Shown here piece by piece: positions 19,872 to 29,590 of a stretch of DNA of 64,000 nucleotides (position 1 is its first letter; every line of letters starts with the position of its first letter). The DNA is from Pseudomonas lutea (GTDB lineage Bacteria > Pseudomonadota > Gammaproteobacteria > Pseudomonadales > Pseudomonadaceae), in contig NZ_JRMB01000001.1 of the NCBI RefSeq assembly GCF_000759445.1, positions 2,666,001 through 2,730,000 on the forward strand. Direction: 5' to 3'. The notes beneath the pieces are model-generated. The model was not told the DNA's origin, made no database searches, and saw only the letters and a program-made list of their open reading frames with translations. A program made the position numbers and the translations under genes.

Positions 19872-21743
19872 TTAAATCCACAACTTCTTGAAGTCACGAC
19901 CGCCAAAGATCAGGTTGACCATTGCGCGGGTCACCATGATGGCTGTGAACATCGAGGTAAAGATCCCGAGGGACATGGTGACCGCAAAACCCTTCACCGG
20001 ACCTGTGCCCATCGCAAAGAGAATGCCACCGACCAGCAGCGTCGTCAGGTTGGCATCAAGGATCGCGGTATAGGCGCGGTCGAAACCTTCGTTGATCGCA
20101 CGCTGCACTGTCATGCCGTTGGCAATCTCCTCACGAATCCGCGAGAAGATCAGAACGTTCGCATCGACCGCCATGCCCATCGTCAGAACGATACCGGCGA
20201 TACCCGGCAAGGTCAGTGTTGCACCCAGCAGCGACATCAGCGCCAGCAGCATGACCATGTTGAAGGCCAGCGCCACGGTTGCGATCACACCGAAGAAGCG
20301 GTAGATGGCGATGATGAACAGCGAGACGAACAGCATGCCCCAAAGGGAGGCGTCGACGCCCTTGGTGATGTTGTCGGCACCCAGGCTTGGACCAATGGTG
20401 CGCTCTTCAGCGAAGTACATCGGTGCAGCCAGACCGCCGGCACGCAGCAGCAGCGCGAGCTCGGAAGACTCACCCTGGCCGTTGAGGCCGGTGATGCGGA
20501 ACTGAGCACCCAGCGGCGACTGAATGGTCGCCAGGCTGATGATTTTCTTCTCTTCCTTGAAGGTCTGAACCGGCACGTCTTTTTCGACGCCATTGACCAT
20601 CTGCTTTGTATAGGTGGTGGTCGGCTTCTGCTCAATGAAGATCACCGCCATGCTGCGACCGACGTTCGCGCGGGTTGCGCGGCTCATCAAATCACCACCA
20701 TGACCGTCCAGCTTGATGTTCACCTGCGGACGGCCGTGCTCGTCAAAGCCAGCCTTGGCATCAGTCACCTGGTCACCGGTGATGATCAGACCACGCTCGA
20801 CCGGCGCCGCTGGGCGACCGCCTTCGCGGAATTCGAACATCTCGGTAGTGGCTTTGCTGTCGTCGGGACCTGCACCCAGACGGAACTCGAGGTTGGCTGT
20901 CTTGCCGAGAATACGCTTGGCTTCTGCAGTGTCCTGAACACCCGGCAGCTCGACCACGATACGGTTGGCGCCCTGACGCTGAACAAGCGGCTCGGCAACA
21001 CCCAGCTCGTTGACCCGGTTACGCACGGTGGTCAGGTTTTGCTTGATCGAATACTCACGAATCTCGGCGATCTTGGCCGGCGTCATCGCCAGGCGCAGGA
21101 TCGGCATTTCGCCGCGATCGCTGGTTGTGATATCGAAATCGGTGTAGTCCTTGCGGATCAGAGCACGGGCCTGTTCACGGGTGTCAGCATCGCTGAAGCC
21201 CAACTGGATAGCGCCGTTGTCCTGCGGGAGGCTGCGATAACGCACTTTTTCCTTGCGCAGCAGGCTCTTTACTTCGCCTTCGTAAACGTTCAGACGCGCA
21301 CTGAGGGCCTTGTCCATGTCGACTTCCAGCAGGAAGTGCACACCGCCGGACAAGTCCAGACCCAGCTTCATTGGCGTGGCGCCGATGCTGCGCAGCCAGT
21401 GCGGAGTGGTCTGAGCAAGGTTGAGTGCGACAACGTAGTCGTCACCCAGCGCCTTGCGGGCGACATCTTTGGCTGGGAGCTGGTCTTCCTGCTTGGTCAG
21501 ACGCAACAAACCGCCCTTGCCATTCTCGGCCAGAGACGCGCCCTTGACCGCGATGCCAGCATCGGTAAGCGCTTTGCTCACGCGATCCAGATCAGCCTGA
21601 TTGACCTGCAGCGCAGTACTTGCACCGCTGACCTGAATAGCCGGGTCATCAGGGTAGAGATTGGGTGCGGAATAAATAAAACCGATCACCAGCACTGCCA
21701 GGATCAGGATGTATTTCCACAGAGGGTATTTGTTCAACATCAC
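19872..21743 (-). CDS. secD: Protein translocase subunit SecD
   Basis: Partner of SecF. An N-terminal helix, a large periplasmic P1 domain, the LGLDLSGGVHFLLEVD motif and the six-helix membrane domain with GMAVDANVLIFSRIREE are visible. Length 623 residues. A GC-rich hairpin lies between yajC and secD but without a T run, so read-through is expected. Confidence 0.96.
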   Translation of the reverse strand: MMLNKYPLWKYILILAVLVIGFIYSAPNLYPDDPAIQVSGASTALQVNQADLDRVSKALTDAGIAVKGASLAENGKGGLLRLTKQEDQLPAKDVARKALGDDYVVALNLAQTTPHWLRSIGATPMKLGLDLSGGVHFLLEVDMDKALSARLNVYEGEVKSLLRKEKVRYRSLPQDNGAIQLGFSDADTREQARALIRKDYTDFDITTSDRGEMPILRLAMTPAKIAEIREYSIKQNLTTVRNRVNELGVAEPLVQRQGANRIVVELPGVQDTAEAKRILGKTANLEFRLGAGPDDSKATTEMFEFREGGRPAAPVERGLIITGDQVTDAKAGFDEHGRPQVNIKLDGHGGDLMSRATRANVGRSMAVIFIEQKPTTTYTKQMVNGVEKDVPVQTFKEEKKIISLATIQSPLGAQFRITGLNGQGESSELALLLRAGGLAAPMYFAEERTIGPSLGADNITKGVDASLWGMLFVSLFIIAIYRFFGVIATVALAFNMVMLLALMSLLGATLTLPGIAGIVLTMGMAVDANVLIFSRIREEIANGMTVQRAINEGFDRAYTAILDANLTTLLVGGILFAMGTGPVKGFAVTMSLGIFTSMFTAIMVTRAMVNLIFGGRDFKKLWI

Positions 21744-21802
21744 GCCGCCTGCTTATAACGCGGGGCGCCTTGCGCGCCCCGTCGATTGGTAAAAGACTGG
21801 AA

Positions 21803-22141
21803 TCAGATGGCTTTCAGAGTGCCCTTGGGCAGGGTGGCAGCGATGGCGCCCTTCTGGATCTTCAGCTCTACGGTGTCGGACACTTCGATAACCACGAAGT
21901 CATCAGTCACTTTGTTGATCTTGCCTGCAATGCCGCCGGTAGTGACGACTTCATCACCCTTCTGCAAGTTGCCCAGCAAGTTCTTTTGTTCCTTGGCGCG
22001 CTTGGCCTGTGGACGCCAGATCATCAGATAGAAGATGACCAGAAAACCAACCAGGAAAATCCACTCGAAACCGCCGCCCATAGGGCCTGCAGCAGCAGGG
22101 GCAGCCGCATCCGCGAACGCGGAAGAGATGAAAAAGCTCAT
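21803..22141 (-). CDS. yajC: Sec translocon accessory protein YajC
   Basis: Small single-span protein of the SecDF-YajC complex. It has a transmembrane helix (FEWIFLVGFLVIFYLMIWRP, about residues 27-46) followed by a charged cytoplasmic domain (LQKGDEVVTTGGIAGKI). Length 112 residues. The tgt-yajC-secD-secF order is standard. Confidence 0.95.
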   Translation of the reverse strand: MSFFISSAFADAAAPAAAGPMGGGFEWIFLVGFLVIFYLMIWRPQAKRAKEQKNLLGNLQKGDEVVTTGGIAGKINKVTDDFVVIEVSDTVELKIQKGAIAATLPKGTLKAI

Positions 22142-22195
22142 TTAACACTCCAGTTGCATATTTTAATAATAGGAAGCAGAAAGACCGGATGTCGC

Positions 22196-24405
<2,210 letters not shown>

Positions 24406-24471
24406 GATGGGGTTCGTCTAGCAGGGCCGGGAAGTTTAGCGGAATAAGTGAAAATTGACCATGAAACATGA

Positions 24472-24500
24472 TTGACCAACGGTAGGCTCATCTCTATACT
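24472..24500 (+). promoter_or_regulatory. Promoter of tRNA-Leu
   Basis: TTGACC (24472-24477) and TATACT (24495-24500) are separated by exactly 17 bases, followed by a GC-rich discriminator and the tRNA 5' end 14 bases later. Confidence 0.85.
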
Positions 24501-24513
24501 TCGCCGCCATTGA

Positions 24514-24598
24514 GCCCTGATGGCGGAATTGGTAGACGCGGCGGATTCAAAATCCGTTTTCGAAAGAAGTGGGAGTTCGATTCTCCCTCGGGGCACCA
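24514..24598 (+). tRNA. tRNA-Leu (CAA)
   Basis: 85-base class II tRNA with encoded CCA. The acceptor stem pairs GCCCTGA with TCGGGGC, the D arm has GGCGGAATTGGTAGACGC, the anticodon loop TTCAAAA (24546-24552) gives anticodon CAA at 24548-24550, a long variable arm follows, and the T arm has GTTCGAT. It marks the left edge of the accessory island. Confidence 0.96.
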
Positions 24599-24609
24599 AA
24601 CAGCAACAC

Positions 24610-24634
24610 CTTCAAGTGGTTACCTCACTTGAAG
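24610..24634 (+). terminator. Hairpin just after tRNA-Leu
   Basis: CTTCAAGTG and CACTTGAAG form a perfect 9-bp stem with a 7-base loop, followed by a short A run rather than T. It may mark a processing site for the tRNA 3' trailer ahead of the true terminator. Confidence 0.45.
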
Positions 24635-24637
24635 CAC

Positions 24638-24670
24638 AAAAAAACCGGCCACGTTTGAGCCGGTTTTTTT
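24638..24670 (+). terminator. Terminator of the tRNA-Leu transcript
   Basis: ACCGGC and GCCGGT form a stem flanked by A7 and T7 runs, a strong bidirectional terminator. Confidence 0.85.
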
Positions 24671-24671
24671 G

Positions 24672-25037
24672 TGGGCGGGATTTGGTGGGCGCCGTGAAGG
24701 GTAAGGAAAGGCGCTGAGCGCCACACAGCAACTCTGGTGGTCTCAATATGCCGTCTTCCAGGCTGAAGCCAGTTCCACCGAGACAACGCGTGCACTTGAT
24801 GGGACCGGCTTTAGCCGGGAAAGCGCCGCTACTTTCTCCGCCAAGCTCAGGGGTTCAAATCGGCCCCTTTTCTATGCTGCACGTCACCCCTTCCGCAGTT
24901 GGCCGTTTTTTCTGTAGGCAATGTCCGACAAACAGCTCGGAAGCCTCTCCACTAGCATCACTACGCGCATTGGGTATGATTGAACAAGGACGGCACTTAG
25001 CCAGTTTTCGAACAACGGCTGCGCTTAAGGATAAGAG
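24672..25037. other. Gap between tRNA-Leu and the first island gene
   Basis: No convincing gene. It holds a REP-like half-palindrome (GGGACCGGCTTTAGCCGGG at 24801-24819) and the left copy of a degenerate 23-base repeat (24908-24930). A 24849-24868 stretch resembles a tRNA T arm but no tRNA can be folded from it. Confidence 0.6.
24908..24930 (+). repeat. Left copy of a degenerate 23-bp repeat
   Basis: Shares 19 of 23 positions with 29429-29451; the common core is GTARGYAATGTCYGACA. The two copies lie near the two ends of the accessory island. Confidence 0.45.
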
Positions 25038-25877
25038 ATGCAATCAGTCATTTACCGCGGGGACCTGAGCGCGTGCTCGTTGGCCGATTTCCAACAGGAC
25101 GTGGATAAATACGCGGGCAATATAAGATGTCCCGAGTGCGAGGCAGGCGCTTGGTTCGTCAGCGGATCAACGGGCGGGCTGCGTTAGAGATCAGCATGTT
25201 TCGCGGCGCATCACAAAGAAGGCTGCCTAATTAAAACAGTCATTCTCGTTGCGGACGGCGAAGTGCCTGGCACTGTCGATGGCGAGGACAATGCGCACAT
25301 TGTCGTGGACCTCGACAAGCGAAAACCGCAAACCATTCTGACCCCGGCTCCACCTACCACACCTGCGGTGGACTCACCGTGGGGCAGCATCCAAAAGCAA
25401 CACACGAACGCGGCCGACTATCCAGTCAATAAGTCTCTGAGACAAATCCTTTCGAGGCTGATACGTAATCCTGACTACCCTGAAGATGAAACCAACATCA
25501 GAATAACCGCTGACAACGGGCGGGTGGTACTTGAAGGAAGCATACGTCGCTTGCTCTTCTCCCAATATCAACTGTCGGATATTGAGCCGGGCTCCGTGAG
25601 GTTGTTCTGGGGACAGATCAATAATATCAACCGAAAGGGCGGTTCAGCTTGGCTCAACTGCGGCGACTATCTCAGTGAGCCAAGTATTCTCATCCGGGAT
25701 AAGGATCTGGAAGATGAAATGCTATCGTCATTCAAGCTCAGCGACCTTAACGATCTCGCAGGTGCGCGCTTCATCATGGTGGGCCACCTGTCTGGGTCCG
25801 CAAAGAAGAAGATCCTGAACTTCGCGCTCTCCAAATATATCGCTTTCGTAAAATACCGGATCAAAGACGACAACTGA
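25038..25877 (+). pseudogene. Cys/His-rich protein of unknown function, broken by an in-frame TAG
   Basis: A single reading frame runs from ATG at 25038 (start MQSVIYRGDLSACSLADF) to the stop at 25877, broken only by TAG at 25185-25187 after 49 codons. The first part has CPEC (residues 31-34) and, right after the stop, CFAAHHKEGC, which together look like a zinc-binding site; a loose likeness to CoiA-type zinc motifs (CPxC then HFAH) is only a guess. The rest is a mixed alpha/beta domain ending KYRIKDDN. A GTG restart at 25263 has no ribosome site. A likely nonsense mutation; read-through cannot be excluded. Confidence 0.6.
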
Positions 25878-26033
25878 CTATGGCAAGATAACACCACTTA
25901 TACGCAGCAAAGCTTGCCAATGGCAGTGGAGCGGGCAATGCCTCAGGGCATGGGACCGGCAACAAGCTCTATTCTCGAAATCGATGCCTTTGACTGTGGA
26001 TTTATCAGCGGTTTATATTATTAAGGATGATTA

Positions 26034-26531
26034 ATGCCTAGGCCTTTTTTGCAGCTGCGTGGGCTGAATCTCTAAAGATTTACGATCCGGTCAACTCGGG
26101 CGAAAGGGTTGCTGGAGTGGTGGGGGGATATGTTGAAAAAATATCAACAATCCAGAACCTTACCACAGATGGAGTAACACCTGTGCGGTGCGCATGAGCT
26201 ACATTCTAAATCATAAGGGTTTATTATTCCAAAAATCCTAGGGCAAACCGTATCTGGTAGAGAGCATCGCCAATATTTCTTCCGGGTAAAGAACCTGATC
26301 ACGTTCTTGGAGGTTAAGTGGGGAAAGCCCGAGATAGTTAAATACCCTCCCTCGGGCGGCGGCGCACTGATTGGAAAAAAAGGCGTTATACTTTTTGAAA
26401 TTTCGGGCTGGGATGATTCACAAGGGCATGCGACTTTGTTTGATGGCAATATCTGCTTCGATCACTGTTACTTTAATGAGCCAGGCGTTAATTATCATAC
26501 AGATCAGGCAAAATTTTGGAGCTTACGTTGA
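26034..26531 (+). pseudogene. tae4: Type VI secretion amidase effector Tae4, frameshifted
   Basis: Reading across three frames recovers a near full-length Tae4, a papain-like amidase that cuts the peptide stems of peptidoglycan. The pieces are MPRPF (from 26034), FAAAWAESLKIYDP to TTDG (frame 2 from about 26049), NTCAVRMSYILN (frame 1, with the catalytic Cys), and GQTVSGREHRQYFFRVKNLI through ISGWDDSQGHATLFDG (catalytic His in GHATL) to the stop at 26531. Each break equals one missing base; the first is in a T run at 26045-26050. AAGGA before 26034 is a good ribosome site. The original product was about 165 residues. Sequencing error is possible but three breaks in one gene favour decay. Confidence 0.82.
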
Positions 26532-26959
26532 TGAGACATTTCTTGCGCTTGTTAGCTATTATGCTTACAGCGTCTGCGGCCTTCGCAACTGATCGTCCCT
26601 CCTCTCCACAAAGCTTGGGCCAAAGCTACGAGCAAAACTACAAGGATATGGTGCTCGCAACATGTGTGGCAAGCGCGTGTCAGGATGACAAGAACGTCGC
26701 GTCAGATGCCGGTAGCAGCGTTAGCGCGTTGCGCGACTGGACGAATTACGACTTGGAAAAGAGTCCGGATGAAGTCAAAGCCTTGATAAACAGCTATCTG
26801 AGCAGGAACTACAAAAACCCATTAGTTGAGGCTGAGGTGAAAGGTGTCAGGTTCGACTTTTTAAAATGCCTGGATCTGTATCACAGCGAAGAACTGGACG
26901 CCTTGGCAAAAAAGGTTGTGATCAGTCCCGGTCATACCTACAAGCGAGATAACCCGTAA
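26531..26959 (+). CDS. tai4: Type VI secretion amidase immunity protein Tai4
   Basis: Periplasmic inhibitor of Tae4 amidases. It has a signal peptide (MRHFLRLLAIMLTASAAFA) and a mature part with the family phrases YEQNYKDMVLATCVASA, DAGSSVSALRDWTNYDLEKSP, YLSRNYKNPLVEAEVKGV and FDFLKCLDLYHSEELDALAKK. The ATG shares its A with the tae4 stop (TGATG), the standard effector-immunity coupling. The frame is intact (142 residues) although its toxin partner is broken. Confidence 0.88.
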   Translation: MRHFLRLLAIMLTASAAFATDRPSSPQSLGQSYEQNYKDMVLATCVASACQDDKNVASDAGSSVSALRDWTNYDLEKSPDEVKALINSYLSRNYKNPLVEAEVKGVRFDFLKCLDLYHSEELDALAKKVVISPGHTYKRDNP

Positions 26960-27724
26960 TCCGAGGAATCATTATGGTCTCAAATTTAAACGCGCAAATT
27001 TTCGTCGTGGAATCAATGTGTTGCCCATCAGATCGTAAATTTTCGCGTGGCAACGGTCGTCGGTGCTGGTAATTGGGGGCTAATGGCGACGTTTCGACAC
27101 CAAAGAATCTCCACCCGCCCGGTGTTGGCAGCTGCTTGCTCTTCAACGCTTCGTTGGGCAGTGCGTGGGGAGCACCTGCGCCAGAGCTGCATGGCCTGTG
27201 GTGTCGTTGCGCCTAGCGGTGCAGTTAGAAGGACGACCACCTGCGATGATGGTCTTGCGGATCCCCATCAGAGACTTCGCCGTGTCGGTCCAGTCGGAAC
27301 CGAAGTCAAGGCAGCGTCGGTGTAGACCTGGGCTACCAATCCTCTCCCGACAAAAAGGTAGGATCACCAATCGCCCTGGACTGAACCACTATCGTCGCCG
27401 AGCCGAGCCGAGCCGAAACGAACCGAACCGAACCGATGAGATTAGACGTTGAGCGCTAGCCAGCGTCTGACTGGGATGGGGTTTGCTTCGGACTGAATGC
27501 GGCCAGCCTGGCAGAGGCTTGAGTGCCGGGAGCGTCGTCCCGGAGATGGCAGAGTGGATTGGAAGAAAATTGATCACTGCCGGCTGGGAAGCTATCCCCA
27601 TCACTTTCGAAAACATAAATATGGTCCGACTTTCTGACAAAAAATGTCAATTGTGACAGTTGTGGGCCGATGCAATTGGGGGGAGGATTCAAAGTGTTAT
27701 TTCCTCAAACAGAAGAGGTATGCC
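26960..27724. other. Gene-poor stretch of the island
   Basis: About 760 bases with no gene I can support. Several overlapping short frames exist on both strands between 27047 and 27640 (for example a 75-codon minus frame at 27143-27370) but none has a ribosome site, domain or family likeness. It contains a pentanucleotide tandem repeat at 27397-27436. It may be remains of a lost gene. Confidence 0.5.
27397..27436 (+). repeat. Pentanucleotide tandem repeat (8 units)
   Basis: Four perfect GCCGA units (27397-27416), one AACGA and three ACCGA units (27422-27436) follow each other without gaps, 40 bases in all. Confidence 0.85.
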
Positions 27725-27970
27725 ATGGATAGGTCCACGACTGCATCCACATTCAAAGCGCTGGTAGCCGAAAAATTAGGTGTCGATGAAAGCAAGATCT
27801 TGGATACGTCGACGTTCGTCAGCTTGGGGGCTGACTCCCTCGACCAAAATGAGCTGTGGTTGGCCGCGGAAGAGACGTTCAATTTTGATGCGAGCGATGA
27901 ATCTGTCTATTCAGATCTCGATACGGTAGGCCAGGCGATCGAATTCATCTCCACCAAAACGTCTAAGTGA
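27725..27970 (+). CDS. Orphan acyl carrier protein
   Basis: 81-residue four-helix acyl carrier protein. The phosphopantetheine site is LGADSLDQNEL (Ser within GADSLD), framed by a helix I like AcpP (STFKALVAEKLGVDESKI) and a helix III-IV end (DLDTVGQAIEFISTK). It is acidic, as usual. An AGAGG site precedes the ATG at 27725; the frame is open further upstream but without likeness. No ketosynthase, acyltransferase or phosphopantetheinyl transferase lies nearby, so its partner is unknown. It is more divergent than a housekeeping AcpP would be. Confidence 0.85.
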   Translation: MDRSTTASTFKALVAEKLGVDESKILDTSTFVSLGADSLDQNELWLAAEETFNFDASDESVYSDLDTVGQAIEFISTKTSK

Positions 27971-28091
27971 CGGCGGAAGCGCGAGGGTCGTATCAGGCGG
28001 ATGGGACAAAACCAAAACCAAGCCGATTGCGTAAAACACATACCCCCTTGTAGTTCTAACAAGCCCGCCTGATATCCAGGCGGGGACCGCC

Positions 28092-28379
28092 CTACCAACA
28101 TAAGTAAAATATCGTTGTCACGATAGCGACGCTTACAATTGCCTCTTTTCTGGAGAGACAGATAGCGATCATAAATTGCATGATTAGCGTGATAAAAACA
28201 GTGGTGACCCTTATGACATCTCGATTTTTAGAATTGTCCTCGATATTTTTCGCAAGCGACGCCGGCTCCATCCAGTCATATTGAGACCCTTGGAACATCA
28301 TATAAACGAACAACAATGCCGCACAAGCCGCATAGAGCAAAACCCTAATCAAAACTCCTCTGATCGCCATATGCTTCAC
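28092..28379 (-). CDS. Small three-helix membrane protein downstream of the SLT-like gene
   Basis: Up to 95 residues with three hydrophobic segments: VLIRVLLYAACAALLFVYMM, VTTVFITLIMQFMIAICL and the C-terminal IVSVAIVTTIFYLCW. A GTG start at 28379 overlaps the upstream stop (GTGA); ATG at 28370 is an alternative. The tight coupling to a putative peptidoglycan hydrolase suggests an immunity protein or holin-like partner, but no family is recognised. Confidence 0.6.
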   Translation of the reverse strand: MKHMAIRGVLIRVLLYAACAALLFVYMMFQGSQYDWMEPASLAKNIEDNSKNRDVIRVTTVFITLIMQFMIAICLSRKEAIVSVAIVTTIFYLCW

Positions 28380-29020
28380 CCTACGAGGCGACTAAAAGAA
28401 ACCCACCTTCTCACTATAAAATCACCGTAACTTGTGTTCTCCTTGATTTTCTCAAGAGATAAACTGGTGCCTCGATTGTAACGAGCTCCTATAATACGCA
28501 CCTCATCCATTCCTATACTGATGAACCCGTCATGAGCTGCTAGCATCCGTAGATGCTTCGCTGCCAAGTCGATGTTATACACATCCTTTTCAAGGCAGTT
28601 GGACAGGCTTCTCCACTGACTGATCGTCATGACTTCTGGATCTAGGCCCAACGTTACCGCAGCGGTTTTGAGTTGAACACTTACCCAGCCAAAACTTGTC
28701 TTGGCGGGGGGTGAAGTACTAACAGTTGGCAAATTGCCTAAATGATCGAAAGCCCGAACCTCGAATGCGATCCTATCGATAGAATTGGGATCTCCTCCGG
28801 CTTCTATCCAGCACACTCCAGCAAGGAGCTCAACGAGAAGTAGATACTTCGCTGCTGACGCCCTAATGAAAAGCTTATTATGCGTTAGCCATGCATCTTT
28901 GAACTGCTGAATATGGCCGCGCCCACCACCGAACCTAGGCGGCACAAGCTTCCAAACGAAGACATCAAAAAAACTCCAGTTCGGACTGTTATTCGACTCG
29001 GGCTTGCAAAATTCATTCAT
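28376..29020 (-). CDS. Putative lysozyme-like (SLT-type) peptidoglycan hydrolase, candidate antibacterial effector
   Basis: 214 residues with no signal peptide. The order of conserved elements matches the lytic transglycosylase fold: LAGVCWIEAGGDP with a candidate catalytic Glu at residue 73, SFGWVSVQ (111-116, in place of GLMQ), a leucine-rich stretch, VYNIDLAAKHLRML (about 148-160, in place of NIxxGxxYL) and GARYNRG (178-184, in place of AAYNxG). ATG at 29020 has a GGATGA site. Lack of a signal, position beside tae4/tai4 and coupling to a small membrane protein suggest a secreted effector with immunity partner; this is inference. Confidence 0.6.
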   Translation of the reverse strand: MNEFCKPESNNSPNWSFFDVFVWKLVPPRFGGGRGHIQQFKDAWLTHNKLFIRASAAKYLLLVELLAGVCWIEAGGDPNSIDRIAFEVRAFDHLGNLPTVSTSPPAKTSFGWVSVQLKTAAVTLGLDPEVMTISQWRSLSNCLEKDVYNIDLAAKHLRMLAAHDGFISIGMDEVRIIGARYNRGTSLSLEKIKENTSYGDFIVRRWVSFSRLVG

Positions 29021-29100
29021 ATCTGATCATCCATGATTCCATCACTCCACGATTTGGCTGACGACAGCGCACTGTATCACCGTACCTCCCCTTTGTAATA

Positions 29101-29295
29101 CTACTGCTGATTAGCTTCAAGCCAAGCACCTGGAAAAAGCCAGGCCAGTGGCTCGATATTTGAAACGGTTATCAATAATTGTCCATATCTGCGTGTCAGT
29201 ATCCCATTCACCTTTATCGAGCGCGCGATCTCGTTCCAGCCAGCTTCGGCGCCGCATGTCATACACATAGCTGCCCGATTATCGGAACTGCACAT
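29101..29295 (-). CDS. Small hypothetical protein
   Basis: 64-codon frame starting MCSSDNRAAMCMTCGAEAGW, with three cysteines near the start and an amphipathic remainder ending AWLEANQQ. A weak AGGCGG site lies upstream of the ATG and a stop codon precedes it. Not recognised; it could be a remnant. Confidence 0.3.
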   Translation of the reverse strand: MCSSDNRAAMCMTCGAEAGWNEIARSIKVNGILTRRYGQLLITVSNIEPLAWLFPGAWLEANQQ

Positions 29296-29590
29296 GACTT
29301 ACCGCCTACTGAATCCGGCCAAAGGATACAAAACATGCATAAATGGCATTCCATCTGAGGCCAGCCGTAGTTTCACAAGGAAAAACTATGGAGTGCGAAG
29401 CCGCCGATTTAATTCTACATCTGCGGTCTTTTCCGTAAGTAATGTCTGACAGGCATATCAGACGGATACTCATCCGCTATGGGGTGAATCATTAAGGTCA
29501 GTCAGTGAGTACCTTCAGTCACTTTTATCTACCTATCAAGATCAAAGGTAACTTATAGACCCCGTATCTACCGTCTGGAAATCGCCCCAG
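29296..29590. other. Right end of the island, no gene seen
   Basis: AT-richer DNA carrying the right copy of the degenerate repeat (29429-29451). I see no terminator, gene or integrase remnant in it. Confidence 0.55.
29429..29451 (+). repeat. Right copy of the degenerate 23-bp repeat
   Basis: Direct-orientation partner of 24908-24930 with four substitutions, all transitions (T/C or G/A). Confidence 0.45.

Noticed and set aside
18882..21758. 958-codon open frame on the plus strand opposite secF and secD
   Set aside because: It is a GC-rich shadow of the well-supported secDF genes, has no domain and odd His/Gln/Arg content.
21761..21782. GC-rich hairpin between yajC and secD as terminator
   Set aside because: No T run follows it on the minus strand and the genes form one functional unit.
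24849..24868. Sequence like a tRNA T arm (GGGGTTCAAATC) in the island edge
   Set aside because: No acceptor, D or anticodon arms can be found around it, and the stem pairing is poor.
25263..25877. Independent 204-codon gene
   Set aside because: It starts at a GTG without ribosome site and continues the frame of 25038 exactly, so it is better read as the distal part of a split gene.
26307..26531. Short stand-alone ORF of 74 codons
   Set aside because: It is the C-terminal part of the frameshifted tae4, not a gene of its own.
27047..27325. 92-codon plus-strand ORF in the island gap
   Set aside because: No ribosome site or family likeness; several other frames are open over the same bases.
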